The notes: generated by a model not told the origin, from the sequence alone. A DNA stretch of 64,000 nt from Novosphingobium arvoryzae (GCF_014652615.1 NZ_BMZD01000003.1:124001-188000), one strand, 5' to 3'. Shown: positions 44,700-54,322, counted from the stretch's first letter. Translations and numbers: made by a program.

Positions 44700-45887
44700 A
44701 TGATGGAACCAGCCGTCCCGGACGGCTATCCGCGCGCATTTGTGCGGGTTGGCGGGCTGACGGTCGCGCGCCAGCAACTGAACCTGGCGCTTTCGTTGCA
44801 GGCAGAGCGAGTGGTCTGTCTGGCTGGCCAGATGGCTCCGGAAATCGTCGAATTGCAGCATGATGCCGAAGGGGCCGGTGCCAGCTTTCATGTGATACCC
44901 AACGCCCGCGCGTTGCTGGGCCTGGTCACCGCCGGTGACGAGGTGATTGCGCTTGGTGACGGGCTGTTCGCGTCCGCTCCGGCGGCGGCCGCCTTGCTGG
45001 GTCAGGGGCCGGCCGTGCTGGTGCAGCCGATCGAGCAAGGACTGGCTGCCGGGTTCGAGCGGATCGACATCAACCACGCCGCTGCCGGCGCGATGCGTCT
45101 GCCGGGCCGGTTGGTCGAGCGGATCGCGGAACTGCCGGTGGATTGCGATGCAATTTCCGCCCTGCAGCGGATCGCGCTGCAGGCGGGTGTGCCGCAGCGT
45201 CTGTTGCCGCCGTTGGGCCAGGATGGCACGTTCTGGACCCTGGTGCGCGGCGAAGCGGATGCCCATGCGCTTGAGCCGGTGTGGATCCGGCAGCGGTCTG
45301 GCGGCGGCGAGCCGCTCAACCTGTCGCGCGGGCTGGCGCGGATGGCGGTGCACAGCTTCGGGCCGGGCCTGTTGCATGCCGGGAGCGGGGCGGGATCGGT
45401 GGTTGCCGCTGCGGCAGTAGCGGCGCTGCTGGGCCTGGGGGCGGGGTGGTTCCAGTTCGTCGCGCTGGGCCTGATCTTCTGCGCGATTGGCTGGATCCTG
45501 CGCGAAGCGGGCGTGATGCTGGCGAGAATCCAGAGCGATTCGCCGGACCGTGGCCGGATCGGCCTGGGGCGCAGGACAGCTTATGCGTGGCTGATCGACG
45601 CGATCATGGTGCTGCTGCTGGCGTGGGACGCGATGCGCGTTCCCGGTGCGCCGGGCTGGTCGCAGTTCTTCGCACCGGTCATGCTGTTCTCGCTGCTGCG
45701 GCTCTTGCCGCGCGCCATTAACCATCGCTGGACCGTCTGGCTGAAGGACCGCGCTCTGGTTGGCCTCGCGCTGGCCGTAGCGGTCACCTCCGGCGCCGGA
45801 AGTGAGGCGGTTCATATCGCTGCGCTGGCACTTGCCGCGGGCGGGCTTGTCGCCAGCAGTTTGCAGTCGCGGATAACGCCGCCTTAA
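44700..45887 (+). CDS. Membrane protein with a nucleotidyltransferase-like N-terminal domain (unrecognised)
   Basis: About 395 aa if started at ATG 44700; the frame is open back to 44610. The first 200 residues resemble a MobA/sugar-nucleotidyltransferase fold: PRAFVRVGGLTVARQQLNLA, ERVVCLAGQ, then IALGDGLFASA, but the classic glycine-rich loop at the very start is degenerate. The C-terminal part has about five membrane helices (VVAAAAVAALLGLGAGW; FVALGLIFCAIGWIL; AYAWLIDAIMVLLLAWDAM; and two more). I see no CDP-alcohol transferase motif. Function unknown. It follows the Hpt-like gene by about 110 bases and precedes the helical protein gene by 23 bases. Confidence 0.6.
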   Translation: MMEPAVPDGYPRAFVRVGGLTVARQQLNLALSLQAERVVCLAGQMAPEIVELQHDAEGAGASFHVIPNARALLGLVTAGDEVIALGDGLFASAPAAAALLGQGPAVLVQPIEQGLAAGFERIDINHAAAGAMRLPGRLVERIAELPVDCDAISALQRIALQAGVPQRLLPPLGQDGTFWTLVRGEADAHALEPVWIRQRSGGGEPLNLSRGLARMAVHSFGPGLLHAGSGAGSVVAAAAVAALLGLGAGWFQFVALGLIFCAIGWILREAGVMLARIQSDSPDRGRIGLGRRTAYAWLIDAIMVLLLAWDAMRVPGAPGWSQFFAPVMLFSLLRLLPRAINHRWTVWLKDRALVGLALAVAVTSGAGSEAVHIAALALAAGGLVASSLQSRITPP

Positions 45888-45910
45888 CCAAGGCGCGCTA
45901 TGGCGTCGCA

Positions 45911-46870
45911 ATGAACGAGAATACTGCCACCGCTCCGGCCAGTCCGCAGGTCGAAATCGCGTTGAGCGATGATCTGGCGCATGGCGATGCCCTGATCGGC
46001 ACGATTGCGCCGATCTTGCGCCACCTGCTGGCCAACGATGACCATTCCCTGTTCAGCGACGAGATCGTCGCGCGGGTGCGCGGCATGATGCACGATGTCG
46101 CCCGGCAACTGCTCGATGCGCTGTCCTCGGCCGCGGGCAATCCTGATCAGCGGGACCATCCGGGCGAGCATTACGACGCCATCGTTCATGCGTTCATCGC
46201 GGATCACGCGTTTCTCAGCCATGCCCATGCCCTGGCCCTGGAATGGCAATTGACCGAACGGTTGCAGGGGCGTCTGGCGCTCGATCCGGTGCTGTCGCCG
46301 CTGGTGCAGGCACTGATCGCGTCGCCGGATGGTGGAACCAGCGCGATTGCCATGGCCCTGCTGGCCGCGCAGGCCCGGTTCGTGCAGAACCAGCGCCGGA
46401 TGCAGTTGCCGCTGAGCGAGTTGCCGGCCGATCTGCTCCACACGGCGCTCAAGGCGTTGCGGGCGCCGGAGGGGATCGAGGAGATCCACCGCGTTTCGGC
46501 CGAAACCGCGATCCGCGTGCAGTTCGATGAAAGCCGCAGCCGCCTGGGGCTGATCGAGCGCCTGATCATCGGGATGGGCGGCGGAGCCAGTGCGGCGCTG
46601 TCGATCACCCATGCGGGCGCGGCCATGTTCCTCAGCGCGCTGTCGCTGGCATCCGGGCAAAATCGCGATACGGCGGTGCTCTCGACCAACGAGGGGCAAC
46701 TTGCCCGGTTGGCGCTGGCGCTGCGGGCTTCCGGCCTGAAGGCGCAGGCGGTGGAGGAGCAGTTCCTGTCGCTGCACCCCGAGGTCAGCCTGCCGGAAGG
46801 TTTTGATATGCTGGGGGCAGACCGTGCCGCCGCCCTGCTGGCCCGATCCGCCGCATATCCCGGCAGCTGA
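45911..46870 (+). CDS. All-helical protein of unknown function
   Basis: A 319-aa soluble protein predicted to be almost entirely helical, with repeated Ala/Leu-rich helices (GTIAPILRHLLANDDHSLF; SPLVQALIASPDGGTSAIAM; LIERLIIGMGGGASAALS). It has no signal or membrane segment. The build faintly recalls DUF2336-type alphaproteobacterial proteins, but I cannot confirm this. GCTATGGC, a possible -10, ends 6 bases before the ATG, though without a -35 partner. The kinase-like gene starts 6 bases after its stop, so the two are surely co-transcribed and may work together. Confidence 0.65.
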   Translation: MNENTATAPASPQVEIALSDDLAHGDALIGTIAPILRHLLANDDHSLFSDEIVARVRGMMHDVARQLLDALSSAAGNPDQRDHPGEHYDAIVHAFIADHAFLSHAHALALEWQLTERLQGRLALDPVLSPLVQALIASPDGGTSAIAMALLAAQARFVQNQRRMQLPLSELPADLLHTALKALRAPEGIEEIHRVSAETAIRVQFDESRSRLGLIERLIIGMGGGASAALSITHAGAAMFLSALSLASGQNRDTAVLSTNEGQLARLALALRASGLKAQAVEEQFLSLHPEVSLPEGFDMLGADRAAALLARSAAYPGS

Positions 46871-46876
46871 TACCAC

Positions 46877-48316
46877 GTGTCCGATCCGACCATCCTGGCT
46901 TCTGCACACTGCGACGATGCGGATTGCCTGACCAGCGCGGACGAACCGCTGGCAGGGCTGCAGCGGCGCTGCGGCGGTGAAATTCCGGGGACGGTGGCGA
47001 TCCCGGCACTGCTGGAAGTGGTGCGCAAGGCCCGGGTCTACGGACTGAAGCTGGCGCGGACGATCAAGGCCACCGACGGGCAGGATGCAATCACCGCGTG
47101 GGTCGAAGTCACGCCGGGCGAACCGGGGCAGGGATGCCAGATCGTGTTGCGCAGCTGGCAGGCGGCCCCGCTGCCTCCGGAAGATCTGCAAGTCGTGGCC
47201 GAGCGCCGCGCGGCGATCGACCGGGCCGTGGCGGAACTCGTGGCCCGGCTCGATGGCCAGCAGGCGATCCTGTCGGTTGATGCGAGTGCGCCGGACCTGG
47301 CCGATGTCGCCGCGGCGATGCGCGCCGGTACGGGGCGGCCGTGGACGGATTTCGTGACCATCGCCGGCAGTGCGCACCGCCAGCCGCTGCACTGGCGCCT
47401 GCTGGATGGCGCGGTGGTCGAGCTGCCAGGTTCCGAGCGGACCTGGCGCGCCAGCCTGTTCCCGCAGGAGCAGCCCGGCGGCGATCCGCTGGGATTCGAG
47501 CTCTGCCTCACGGCCGAACAGCCGCTGGCCGCCGCGCCGCGCCAGTCGGCGGTGCTGCCGGCCAACGTGATGCCGCAGAACGGGCCGGGACTGGTCGGGC
47601 GCGACATTGCCCCGGTGCTGCGCCAGCCGATCGCCCGCATCATTGCCAACGCCGAGACGATCCGCACTCGGCTGGCCGGGCCGCTGGCCGATGAATACAG
47701 CCAGTATGCCGCCGATATCGCCGCGGCAGGCCAGCATCTGCTGGCGCTGGTCGAGGATCTGGCCGACCTGGAAGTCGTCGAATCGGAAGATTTCAACACC
47801 GCGCCGGACCGGATCGACCTGGCCGACGTCGCCCGCCGCGCTGCCGGCATTCTGGCGGTGCGGGCGCAGGAGCGCGGGATCACCATTGATGCGCCGCGTC
47901 TGGGCGAGCATCTGCCGGCCATCGCGGAATTCCGCCGCGTGCTGCAAGTGCTGCTCAACCTTGTCGGCAACGCGATCCGCTATTCGCCCGACAATTCGCA
48001 GATCTGGATCAGGCTGGAAGATGCCGGCGCGCGGGCGCGGCTGATCGTGGCGGACCAGGGGCCGGGGCTGGATGCGGACCAGCAGGCCCGCGTGTTCGAG
48101 AAGTTCGAGCGCCTGGGGCGCAGCGATGAGGGCGGTTCTGGCCTGGGCCTCTACATTTCCCGCCGTCTGGCCCGGGCAATGGGCGGCGATCTGGGCGTCG
48201 AGAGCGCGCCGGGGCAGGGCGCGCGCTTCATCCTGGAAGTGCCCGCCGACCTCCTGGCGCAGGCACCAACCACCGGTCACGATGCCGCAACGGAAAACGG
48301 CCCAGCCGGGGGCTGA
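46877..48316 (+). CDS. Histidine-kinase-like protein without the phospho-accepting histidine
   Basis: A 479-aa soluble protein. Residues 1-235 form a sensor-like region without membrane helices. The dimerisation helix follows as DIAPVLRQPIARIIANAE; aligned to the standard SHELRTPL box, His is replaced by Pro246 while Leu248-Arg249 and Pro251 are kept. The second helix HLLALVEDLADLEVVESEDF is normal. The ATP-binding domain looks complete: N box LLNLVGNAIRYSPDN, G1 VADQGPGLD, F box FEKFERL and G2 GSGLGLYISRRLA. So ATP may bind but autophosphorylation on His is ruled out. Caulobacter DivL, with Tyr in this place, is a known precedent. The start is a GTG 6 bases after the helical-protein gene. 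Confidence 0.8.
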   Translation: MSDPTILASAHCDDADCLTSADEPLAGLQRRCGGEIPGTVAIPALLEVVRKARVYGLKLARTIKATDGQDAITAWVEVTPGEPGQGCQIVLRSWQAAPLPPEDLQVVAERRAAIDRAVAELVARLDGQQAILSVDASAPDLADVAAAMRAGTGRPWTDFVTIAGSAHRQPLHWRLLDGAVVELPGSERTWRASLFPQEQPGGDPLGFELCLTAEQPLAAAPRQSAVLPANVMPQNGPGLVGRDIAPVLRQPIARIIANAETIRTRLAGPLADEYSQYAADIAAAGQHLLALVEDLADLEVVESEDFNTAPDRIDLADVARRAAGILAVRAQERGITIDAPRLGEHLPAIAEFRRVLQVLLNLVGNAIRYSPDNSQIWIRLEDAGARARLIVADQGPGLDADQQARVFEKFERLGRSDEGGSGLGLYISRRLARAMGGDLGVESAPGQGARFILEVPADLLAQAPTTGHDAATENGPAGG

Positions 48317-48322
48317 GCCGTT
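48296..48322. terminator. Possible terminator after the kinase-like gene
   Basis: AACGGC-CC-AGCC-GGG-GGCT-GA-GCCGTT forms an imperfect hairpin that spans the stop codon. No T-run follows on the plus strand. It may also end transcription arriving from gltA. Confidence 0.4.
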
Positions 48323-48328
48323 GGTTCC

Positions 48329-48427
48329 TCAATCGATGTAGCCAAGCCCTCTGGCGATCCACTTTATTCCAACCGCGATTGCCACGAGGGCAAGGGCGTA
48401 ATGGACGACTCGCAACAGGTTGAGCAT
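48329..48427 (-). CDS. Possible 32-aa single-helix membrane protein downstream of gltA
   Basis: On the minus strand an ATG at 48427 opens a 32-codon frame ending TGA at 48329. The product begins MLNLLRVVHYALALVAIAVG and ends IARGLGYID: a short basic lead, one hydrophobic helix, and a polar tail. Such small proteins are often missed. Support is limited to this amphipathic pattern and its place 50 bases after gltA on the same strand; the ribosome site is weak. Confidence 0.35.
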   Translation of the reverse strand: MLNLLRVVHYALALVAIAVGIKWIARGLGYID

Positions 48428-48477
48428 GGCCGGCCAGCCCTGCGGCTACCCCATCGGCAGCCACAGGGCCTTCACGA

Positions 48478-49761
48478 TCAGCGCTGGCCGATCGGCACGT
48501 AATCGCGCTGCGTCGGGCCGGTGTAGAGCTGACGCGGACGGCCGATCTTCTGGCCGGGGTCCGAGATCATTTCGTTCCACTGCGCCACCCAGCCCACAGT
48601 GCGCGCCAGCGCGAACAGGGCGGTGAACATCGTGGTCGGGAAGCCGATCGCCGAGAGGATGATGCCCGAATAGAAGTCCACGTTCGGGAACAGCTTCTTC
48701 TCGATGAAGTAGGGATCGCTCAGCGCGATTTCTTCAAGCCGCAGCGCGGTTTCGAACAGCGGATCGGTGACCTTCAGCGCATCGAACACTTCGCGCACGG
48801 TCTTCTGCATGACGGTCGCGCGCGGGTCGTAGTTCTTGTAGACGCGGTGGCCGAAGCCCATCAGGCGGAACGGATCGTTCTTGTCCTTCGCGCGCTCGAT
48901 GTAGTGCGGGATCTTGTCGGGCGTGCCGATTTCCTTGAGCATGTTGAGCGCGGCTTCGTTCGCGCCGCCATGCGCCGGACCCCACAGGCAGGCAATGCCG
49001 GCCGCGATGCACGCAAACGGGTTGGCCCCCGACGAACCGGCGAGGCGCACGGTGCTGGTCGAGGCATTCTGTTCGTGGTCGGCATGGAGGATGAAGATCC
49101 GGTCCATCGCCTTTTCGACCGCCGGGATCACTTCATATTCCTCGGCCGGAACGCCGAAGGTCATGCGCAGGAAGTTGCCGGTGTAGGACAGCTTGTTGTC
49201 CGGATAGACGAACGGCTGACCGACCGAATACTTGTATGCCATCGCCGCGATGGTGGGCATCTTGGCGATCAGGCGGTGCGAGCTGATCTTGCGGTGGGTC
49301 GGGTCGGAAATGTCGGTCGAGTCGTGGTAGAACGCCGAGAGCGCGCCGACCACACCGCACATGATCGCCATCGGGTGCGCATCGCGGCGGAACCCGCGAT
49401 AAAACGTCGACAGCTGCTCATGCAGCATCGTGTGGCGGGTGATGGTGTTCTCGAACTTGGCCAGTTCGTCCGCGCTGGGCAGCTCGCCATTCAGCAGCAG
49501 GTAGCTGACTTCCATGAAGCTGGAATGTTCGGCCAGCTGGCCGATCGGATAGCCACGGTGCAGCAGGACGCCTTCGTCACCATCGATATAGGTCAGCGCG
49601 CTTTCGCAGCTGGCCGTGCTGGTGAAGCCGGGGTCATAGGTGAACATGCCCGTCTGGGCGTAAAGCTTGCGGATATCGACCACATCCGGACCGACACTGC
49701 CCGAAAGCACGGGATAATCGAACTCACCGCTGCCGGTGCTCAGCTTCACCTGATTGCCCAC
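48478..49761 (-). CDS. gltA: Citrate synthase
   Basis: A 427-aa type II citrate synthase. Conserved: [39 protein letters not shown] with an active His, [20 protein letters not shown] with the second His, [13 protein letters not shown] with Arg, and [16 protein letters not shown] with the Asp. It condenses acetyl-CoA with oxaloacetate. I start at GTG 49761, since GGAG lies 8 bases upstream and the protein then begins MGNQVKL, as I recall for sphingomonad enzymes; the GTG at 49770 touches the GGAG. Its promoter appears to lie in the end of gltX. Confidence 0.95.
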   Translation of the reverse strand: MGNQVKLSTGSGEFDYPVLSGSVGPDVVDIRKLYAQTGMFTYDPGFTSTASCESALTYIDGDEGVLLHRGYPIGQLAEHSSFMEVSYLLLNGELPSADELAKFENTITRHTMLHEQLSTFYRGFRRDAHPMAIMCGVVGALSAFYHDSTDISDPTHRKISSHRLIAKMPTIAAMAYKYSVGQPFVYPDNKLSYTGNFLRMTFGVPAEEYEVIPAVEKAMDRIFILHADHEQNASTSTVRLAGSSGANPFACIAAGIACLWGPAHGGANEAALNMLKEIGTPDKIPHYIERAKDKNDPFRLMGFGHRVYKNYDPRATVMQKTVREVFDALKVTDPLFETALRLEEIALSDPYFIEKKLFPNVDFYSGIILSAIGFPTTMFTALFALARTVGWVAQWNEMISDPGQKIGRPRQLYTGPTQRDYVPIGQR

Positions 49762-49788
49762 CTGTCTCACTCCATAAAAACTGTTTCG

Positions 49789-49817
49789 TCCTTAGGCGGC
49801 GATTGCCTGCGCGGCAA
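49789..49817 (-). promoter_or_regulatory. Predicted gltA promoter inside the end of gltX
   Basis: Minus strand TTGCCGC (49817-49811), 14 bases, CCTAAGGA (49796-49789). The -10 contains the gltX stop codon. The predicted start near 49782 leaves about 20 nt before the gltA GTG, enough for GGAG. Confidence 0.5.
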
Positions 49818-51222
49818 TCCGCGCCAGACTTTCGTCCCGCCCAAGCAGAACCAGCACATCGAAAATACCCGGGGAGGTTGACTGCCCCGTTAGCGCGGCC
49901 CGTAGGGGTTGCGCAAGCTTGCCCAGACCAAGGCCCAGTTCTTCCGCCATCGCCTTGAGCGCGGCTTCCAGCGCTTCGAGCGACCAGTCGTCCTGCGCGG
50001 CCAGCCGGGCGTTGATCTGGCCGAGCAGCGCGCGCGCCTCGTCGGTCAACAGGGCTTCCGCCTTGGGCTCCAGCGTCAGCGGGCGCTGGGCGAACAGGAA
50101 CGCGGCCCCGGCGGCCAGTTCGTTCACGTCCTTGGCGCGGACCTTGAGCACGGGCATCGCGCGGGCCAGCAGGTCCAGATCGACCGATCCCGTCATCCGG
50201 GCGCCGACCAGTTCGGCCAGCCGGGCATCGTCGGCTTCGCGCAGGTAATGCCCGTTGAGGTTCTGCAGCTTGGCGATGTCGAACCGCGACGGGCTCTTGC
50301 CGACATGGTCGATATCAAACCAGGCGATCGCCTGTTCGCGGCTGATGATCTCGTTGTCGCCGTGGCCCCAACCCAGTCGGAGCAGGTAGTTGAACATGGC
50401 TTCCGGCAGGATGCCCAGCTCATCGCGATACACGTCCACGCCCAGCGCGCCGTGGCGCTTCGACAGCTTGGCCCCGTCCGATCCGTGGATCAGCGGGATG
50501 TGGCCATAGGCCGGACGCGGCCAGCCCATCGCGTCGATGATCGCCAACTGGCGAAAGGCATTGTTGAGGTGGTCGTCACCCCGGATCACGTGGGTCACAC
50601 CCATGTCGTGATCGTCGACGACGACGGCCAGCATGTAGGTCGGCGTGCCGTCGGAGCGCAGCAGCACGAAATCGTCCAGCTCCGCATTCGCGACCGTGAC
50701 CGTGCCCTGGACAAGATCCTCGATCACCGTCTCACCCTCACGCGGGGCCTTGATCCGGACGACATAGGGCTGGCCTTCGGGCCAGGTCGCCGGATCGGCA
50801 TCGCGCCATTCGCTGACGATGCGGAACGGACGACGCTCCGCCTGGGCAGCTTCGCGGCGGGCGGTCAGTTCTTCCGGGGTCAGGTAGCAGCGATAGGCGT
50901 GGCCAGCCGCGAGCAGCTGGTGAGCGACTTCGGCATGACGGTCCGAGCGCGAGAACTGGAACACGGCCGGCTCGTCACCCCCCAGGCCCAGCCACTCCAG
51001 CCCGTCGAAAATCGCCTCGATCGCCGGCTCGGTCGAGCGGGCGCGATCGGTATCCTCGATCCGCAGCAGGTACTTGCCGCCATGGTGGCGGGCGAACAGC
51101 CAGTTGAACAGCGCGGTGCGGGCACCGCCGATATGCAGGTAGCCGGTGGGCGAGGGGGCAAACCGCGTCACGACGCCGCGACCGTCCGCCGCTGCTCCGC
51201 CAGTTACGCTTGTGCTTGCCAT
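49792..51222 (-). CDS. gltX: Glutamate--tRNA ligase
   Basis: A 476-aa class I aminoacyl-tRNA synthetase. [20 protein letters not shown] holds the HIGH-type motif, and [13 protein letters not shown] is the KMSKS-type motif. [10 protein letters not shown] and [11 protein letters not shown] are also conserved. It charges tRNA-Glu, and probably also tRNA-Gln in the indirect pathway. I chose the ATG at 51222, with GGAAGGG just upstream; the open frame extends to 51804 across comEC but that extension is an artefact. gltA follows 30 bases downstream; comEC is divergent 28 bases away. Confidence 0.95.
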   Translation of the reverse strand: MASTSVTGGAAADGRGVVTRFAPSPTGYLHIGGARTALFNWLFARHHGGKYLLRIEDTDRARSTEPAIEAIFDGLEWLGLGGDEPAVFQFSRSDRHAEVAHQLLAAGHAYRCYLTPEELTARREAAQAERRPFRIVSEWRDADPATWPEGQPYVVRIKAPREGETVIEDLVQGTVTVANAELDDFVLLRSDGTPTYMLAVVVDDHDMGVTHVIRGDDHLNNAFRQLAIIDAMGWPRPAYGHIPLIHGSDGAKLSKRHGALGVDVYRDELGILPEAMFNYLLRLGWGHGDNEIISREQAIAWFDIDHVGKSPSRFDIAKLQNLNGHYLREADDARLAELVGARMTGSVDLDLLARAMPVLKVRAKDVNELAAGAAFLFAQRPLTLEPKAEALLTDEARALLGQINARLAAQDDWSLEALEAALKAMAEELGLGLGKLAQPLRAALTGQSTSPGIFDVLVLLGRDESLARIAAQAIAA

Positions 51223-51250
51223 TGACCCTTCCATCCTGTCATTTGCGGGC

Positions 51251-53551
51251 ATGGCCAGCAGCGCGCCGCCAACCATCCCCATGGGCAACGAGCCGCCTGA
51301 CGGCGCTGCATTGCAGCATAGCCCTTGGCGCAACCGCGCCGACTTGGCAAGCGCACTTGCGCGCCTTGAGCAATTCCTTGAACGCAGCGGCTTCGACCGT
51401 GCGCCGTGGCTGGTGGTGGCATTCGGGGCGGGGATCGCCGCATGGTTCCTGCTGGATAACCGGTGGCAGTGGCTGGGCCTGCTGGCCGCCTGCGGTGCAA
51501 CGGTGCTGGCCGCCATGGCAGCCCTGCGTCCGGATGGTCGTTTTCCCTTTCTGCGGCAGGCCGTGATCGCACTGGCGATCATGCTGGCGGGCGGCTGCAT
51601 GCTGGTCTGGGCCAAGTCCGAACTGGTGGGAACGCGGCCAATCGAGCGCCCCATGGTGACCGTGCTGACGGGCACTGTGCTGGACCGGGTCGAACAACCG
51701 GCGGAAGGGCGGGTACGGTTGCTGCTGGCGACCCGTGAGCCGGAGAGCGGGCGCGCGATCCGGGTGCGGATCAATCTGCCGCTGGAGCGTGACGCGCCGG
51801 CCATCGCGGAGGGCGCCAGGTTGCGCTTGCGCGCGCGGCTGATGCCGCCGGCGCCGCCGATGTTGCCAGGCGGCTATGATTTCGCCCGGGCGGCCTGGTT
51901 TTCCGGGCTCGCGGCTACCGGCAGTGTGCTGGGAGACGTCACCGTGATCGCCCCTGCCGGGCAGGTCAGCCCCCTGCGCGCGGCCCAGCGCGCCCTTTCG
52001 GCCCATGTCCGCGCGAATCTGGATGGTTCGCCCGGCGCGATTGCGGCGGCCTTTGCCAGCGGGGATCGCGGCGCGATTGCCGAAGCCGACGAAATCGCGA
52101 TGCGGCACGCCGGGCTGACGCACCTGCTGTCAATTAGCGGCCTCCATGTCAGCGCGATGATTGCCGCGGCCTATTTCCTGGCCAGCCGGCTGCTGGGGCT
52201 GTGGCCCTGGCTGGCGCTGCGGGTGCGCATACCCCTGATTGCCGCCGCGGTCGGCGCGATAACCGGGGTCGGCTATACCCTGCTGACCGGGGCGGAGGTG
52301 CCGACCGTGCGCAGTTGCATCGGTGCGCTGCTGGTCCTGGCGGCGCTGGCGCTGGGGCGTGAGCCACTCTCGCTGCGGCTGCTGGCCGTGGCCGCGTTCG
52401 TAGTGCTGCTGTTCTGGCCCGAAGCGCTGGCGGGGCCGAGCTTCCAGATGAGCTTCGCGGCCGTGGCGGCGATCATCGCGCTGCACGGAACGGCGCGCAT
52501 GCGGGCGTTCATGGCCCCGCGCGACGAGCCCTGGTGGACCCGGCTGCTGCGCAACCTCGCCGCGGTGACCGCCACCGGCCTGGTGATCGAGCTGGCCCTG
52601 ATGCCCATCGGCCTGTTTCACTTTCACCAGTCCGGTGTTTACGGCGCTCTGGCCAACGTGGTTGCGATCCCGCTAACCACGTTCCTGTCGATGCCGCTGA
52701 TTGCGGTGGCGCTGCTGTTCGACCTGTTCGGAGCGGGGGGGGCGTTCTGGTGGCTGGCGGGCAAGTCGCTGGAGGCCCTGCTGGCGCTGGCGCACGGCAC
52801 GGCGGCCATGCCGGGCGCGGTCAGCCGGATGCCGGCGATGGGGGAGGGGGCCTTTGCGCTGTTCGTGGCGGGCGGGCTGTGGCTGGCGCTGTGGAGTGGC
52901 AGGGTCCGGCTGCTGGGCGCGGTGCCAGCGGCCGCAGGTGCCATGCTGCTGACCGCCCTGGCGCCGCCAGACGTGCTGATTTCCGGCGACGGGCGCCATG
53001 TCGGCATTACCGGCGAAGTGCCTGGTGCGCTGCTGGTCCTGCGCGAATCGCGCAGTGACTTTGCGCGCGACAATCTGACCGAACTGGCCGGGATGGACGG
53101 CGATACCCGGCCGCTGACGGCTTGGCCGGGAGCGCGCTGCAACCGCGATTTCTGCGCGATCCGGCTGGTGCGGGACGGGAAAGCGTGGAACCTGCTGATG
53201 ACGCGCGGAATGGACCTGGTGGCCGAGCGCGAGCTTGCCGCCGCCTGTGAGCGGGTCGATATCGTGATCTCGGACCGTTACCTGCCGCGCAGCTGCCGCC
53301 CGCGCTGGCTGAAAGCGGACCGGCGCATGCTGGATCGCAGCGGGGGACTGACGATTGACCTGGCGGCCCACCGCGTGCGCGGCGTGGCGCAGAGCCAGGG
53401 TCAACATGGCTGGTGGAGCCCCCGCACTGCCTATCCGTCGCAACTGCGCGGCCCGGTACCGCCGGGGTCCACACCCGCACCACAAGCGGATCAACCTGAA
53501 ACCGGACCAGACGCGAAAACGCCCGCAGCGGGGGCTACGGGCGCTTCGTAA
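51251..53551 (+). CDS. comEC: ComEC/Rec2-family DNA-uptake channel protein with degenerate C-terminal domain
   Basis: About 766 aa, 12 or so membrane helices. An N-terminal OB-like DUF4131 part ([20 protein letters not shown]) precedes the competence domain with [40 protein letters not shown] and [20 protein letters not shown]. The C-terminal 230 residues lie where ComEC proteins normally have a metallo-lactamase domain, but no HxHxDH motif is present; only [12 protein letters not shown] and [14 protein letters not shown] recall the fold. It would carry single-stranded DNA across the inner membrane. The start is uncertain: ATG 51251 or 51281, neither with a good ribosome site. Divergent from gltX and convergent with lexA. 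Confidence 0.85.
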   Translation: MASSAPPTIPMGNEPPDGAALQHSPWRNRADLASALARLEQFLERSGFDRAPWLVVAFGAGIAAWFLLDNRWQWLGLLAACGATVLAAMAALRPDGRFPFLRQAVIALAIMLAGGCMLVWAKSELVGTRPIERPMVTVLTGTVLDRVEQPAEGRVRLLLATREPESGRAIRVRINLPLERDAPAIAEGARLRLRARLMPPAPPMLPGGYDFARAAWFSGLAATGSVLGDVTVIAPAGQVSPLRAAQRALSAHVRANLDGSPGAIAAAFASGDRGAIAEADEIAMRHAGLTHLLSISGLHVSAMIAAAYFLASRLLGLWPWLALRVRIPLIAAAVGAITGVGYTLLTGAEVPTVRSCIGALLVLAALALGREPLSLRLLAVAAFVVLLFWPEALAGPSFQMSFAAVAAIIALHGTARMRAFMAPRDEPWWTRLLRNLAAVTATGLVIELALMPIGLFHFHQSGVYGALANVVAIPLTTFLSMPLIAVALLFDLFGAGGAFWWLAGKSLEALLALAHGTAAMPGAVSRMPAMGEGAFALFVAGGLWLALWSGRVRLLGAVPAAAGAMLLTALAPPDVLISGDGRHVGITGEVPGALLVLRESRSDFARDNLTELAGMDGDTRPLTAWPGARCNRDFCAIRLVRDGKAWNLLMTRGMDLVAERELAAACERVDIVISDRYLPRSCRPRWLKADRRMLDRSGGLTIDLAAHRVRGVAQSQGQHGWWSPRTAYPSQLRGPVPPGSTPAPQADQPETGPDAKTPAAGATGAS
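53520..53543 (-). terminator. Possible lexA terminator inside the end of comEC
   Basis: Minus strand CGCCCG, 12-nt loop, CGGGCG, then TTTT. It lies 30 bases after the lexA stop. A smaller hairpin (CGGGA/TCCCG, 53558-53570) sits between the two convergent stops. Confidence 0.5.
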
Positions 53552-53572
53552 ACCGGGCGGGATCGTCCCGGA

Positions 53573-54262
53573 TCAGTGATAGCGGCGCAGCAGGCCCGCC
53601 AGCTTGCCTTGCACCAGCACTTCGCCGGGGCTGTAGATCTGCGGTTCATAGGCAGCGTTGGCGGGATCGAGCCGGACCTTGCCGTTCTCACGGCGCAGAT
53701 ACTTCAGCGTCGCTTCCTCGCCGCGCACCAGCGCCACCACGATTTCGCCGTCGCGGGCGCTGTCGGTGCGGCGGATCAGGGCGTAGTCGCCATCGAGAAT
53801 GCCCGCTTCGATCATCGAATCGCCGGAGACTTCCAGCGCGTAATGTTCGCCCGCGCCGAGCAGCGCGGCGGGGACCGGCAGGGTTGCCGAGGTTTCCAGC
53901 GCCTCGATCGGGACACCGGCGGCGATGCGGCCATGCAGCGGGATCTCGATCACGTCGTTGGCCGGAGCGGGCTTTGCTTCCGGCGGGCGCACCACGGCGG
54001 CGGCGCTGTTGACGTTCGCGGCGCGCGGCGAAGCCTTGGTGCCGACGTCTTCGGGCTGACGCAGCACTTCGAGCGCGCGGGCGCGGTTGGGCAGGCGGCG
54101 GATGAAGCCGCGTTCCTCCAGCGCGGAGATCAGGCGGTGCACGCCCGACTTCGACTTGAGGTCCAGCGCCTCCTTCATTTCCTCGAACGAGGGGGACACG
54201 CCGGTTTCCTCAAGGCGGACCTGGATGAAGCGGATCAACTCGTGCTGCTTGCGGGTCAGCAT
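53573..54262 (-). CDS. lexA: SOS-response repressor LexA
   Basis: A 229-aa LexA. N-terminal winged helix: [20 protein letters not shown], then [21 protein letters not shown] linker of about 60 residues leads to the S24 protease domain: self-cleavage site AAG in [12 protein letters not shown], nucleophile in [11 protein letters not shown], general base Lys in [10 protein letters not shown]. It represses DNA-repair genes until activated RecA triggers self-cleavage. I start at ATG 54262 (AAAGGAG about 10 bases upstream); the in-frame ATG at 54283 gives an unlikely N-terminus. Two SOS boxes lie directly upstream, so it controls itself. Confidence 0.97.
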   Translation of the reverse strand: MLTRKQHELIRFIQVRLEETGVSPSFEEMKEALDLKSKSGVHRLISALEERGFIRRLPNRARALEVLRQPEDVGTKASPRAANVNSAAAVVRPPEAKPAPANDVIEIPLHGRIAAGVPIEALETSATLPVPAALLGAGEHYALEVSGDSMIEAGILDGDYALIRRTDSARDGEIVVALVRGEEATLKYLRRENGKVRLDPANAAYEPQIYSPGEVLVQGKLAGLLRRYH

Positions 54263-54304
54263 GCGCGCATCACTCCTTTGCAAACGATGCGCGGTAACCG
54301 GAAT

Positions 54305-54319
54305 GTTCCTGCATCGTTC
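54305..54319. promoter_or_regulatory. SOS box 1 (LexA operator)
   Basis: GTTC-CTGCATC-GTTC, an exact match to the alphaproteobacterial LexA site GTTC-N7-GTTC. It lies in the lexA leader, about 43 bases before the start codon. Confidence 0.88.
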
Positions 54320-54322
54320 AGT

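Noticed and set aside
51223..51804. A 194-residue N-terminal extension of gltX in the same frame
   Set aside because: It overlaps comEC on the other strand, and the synthetase motifs start in the normal place after ATG 51222.
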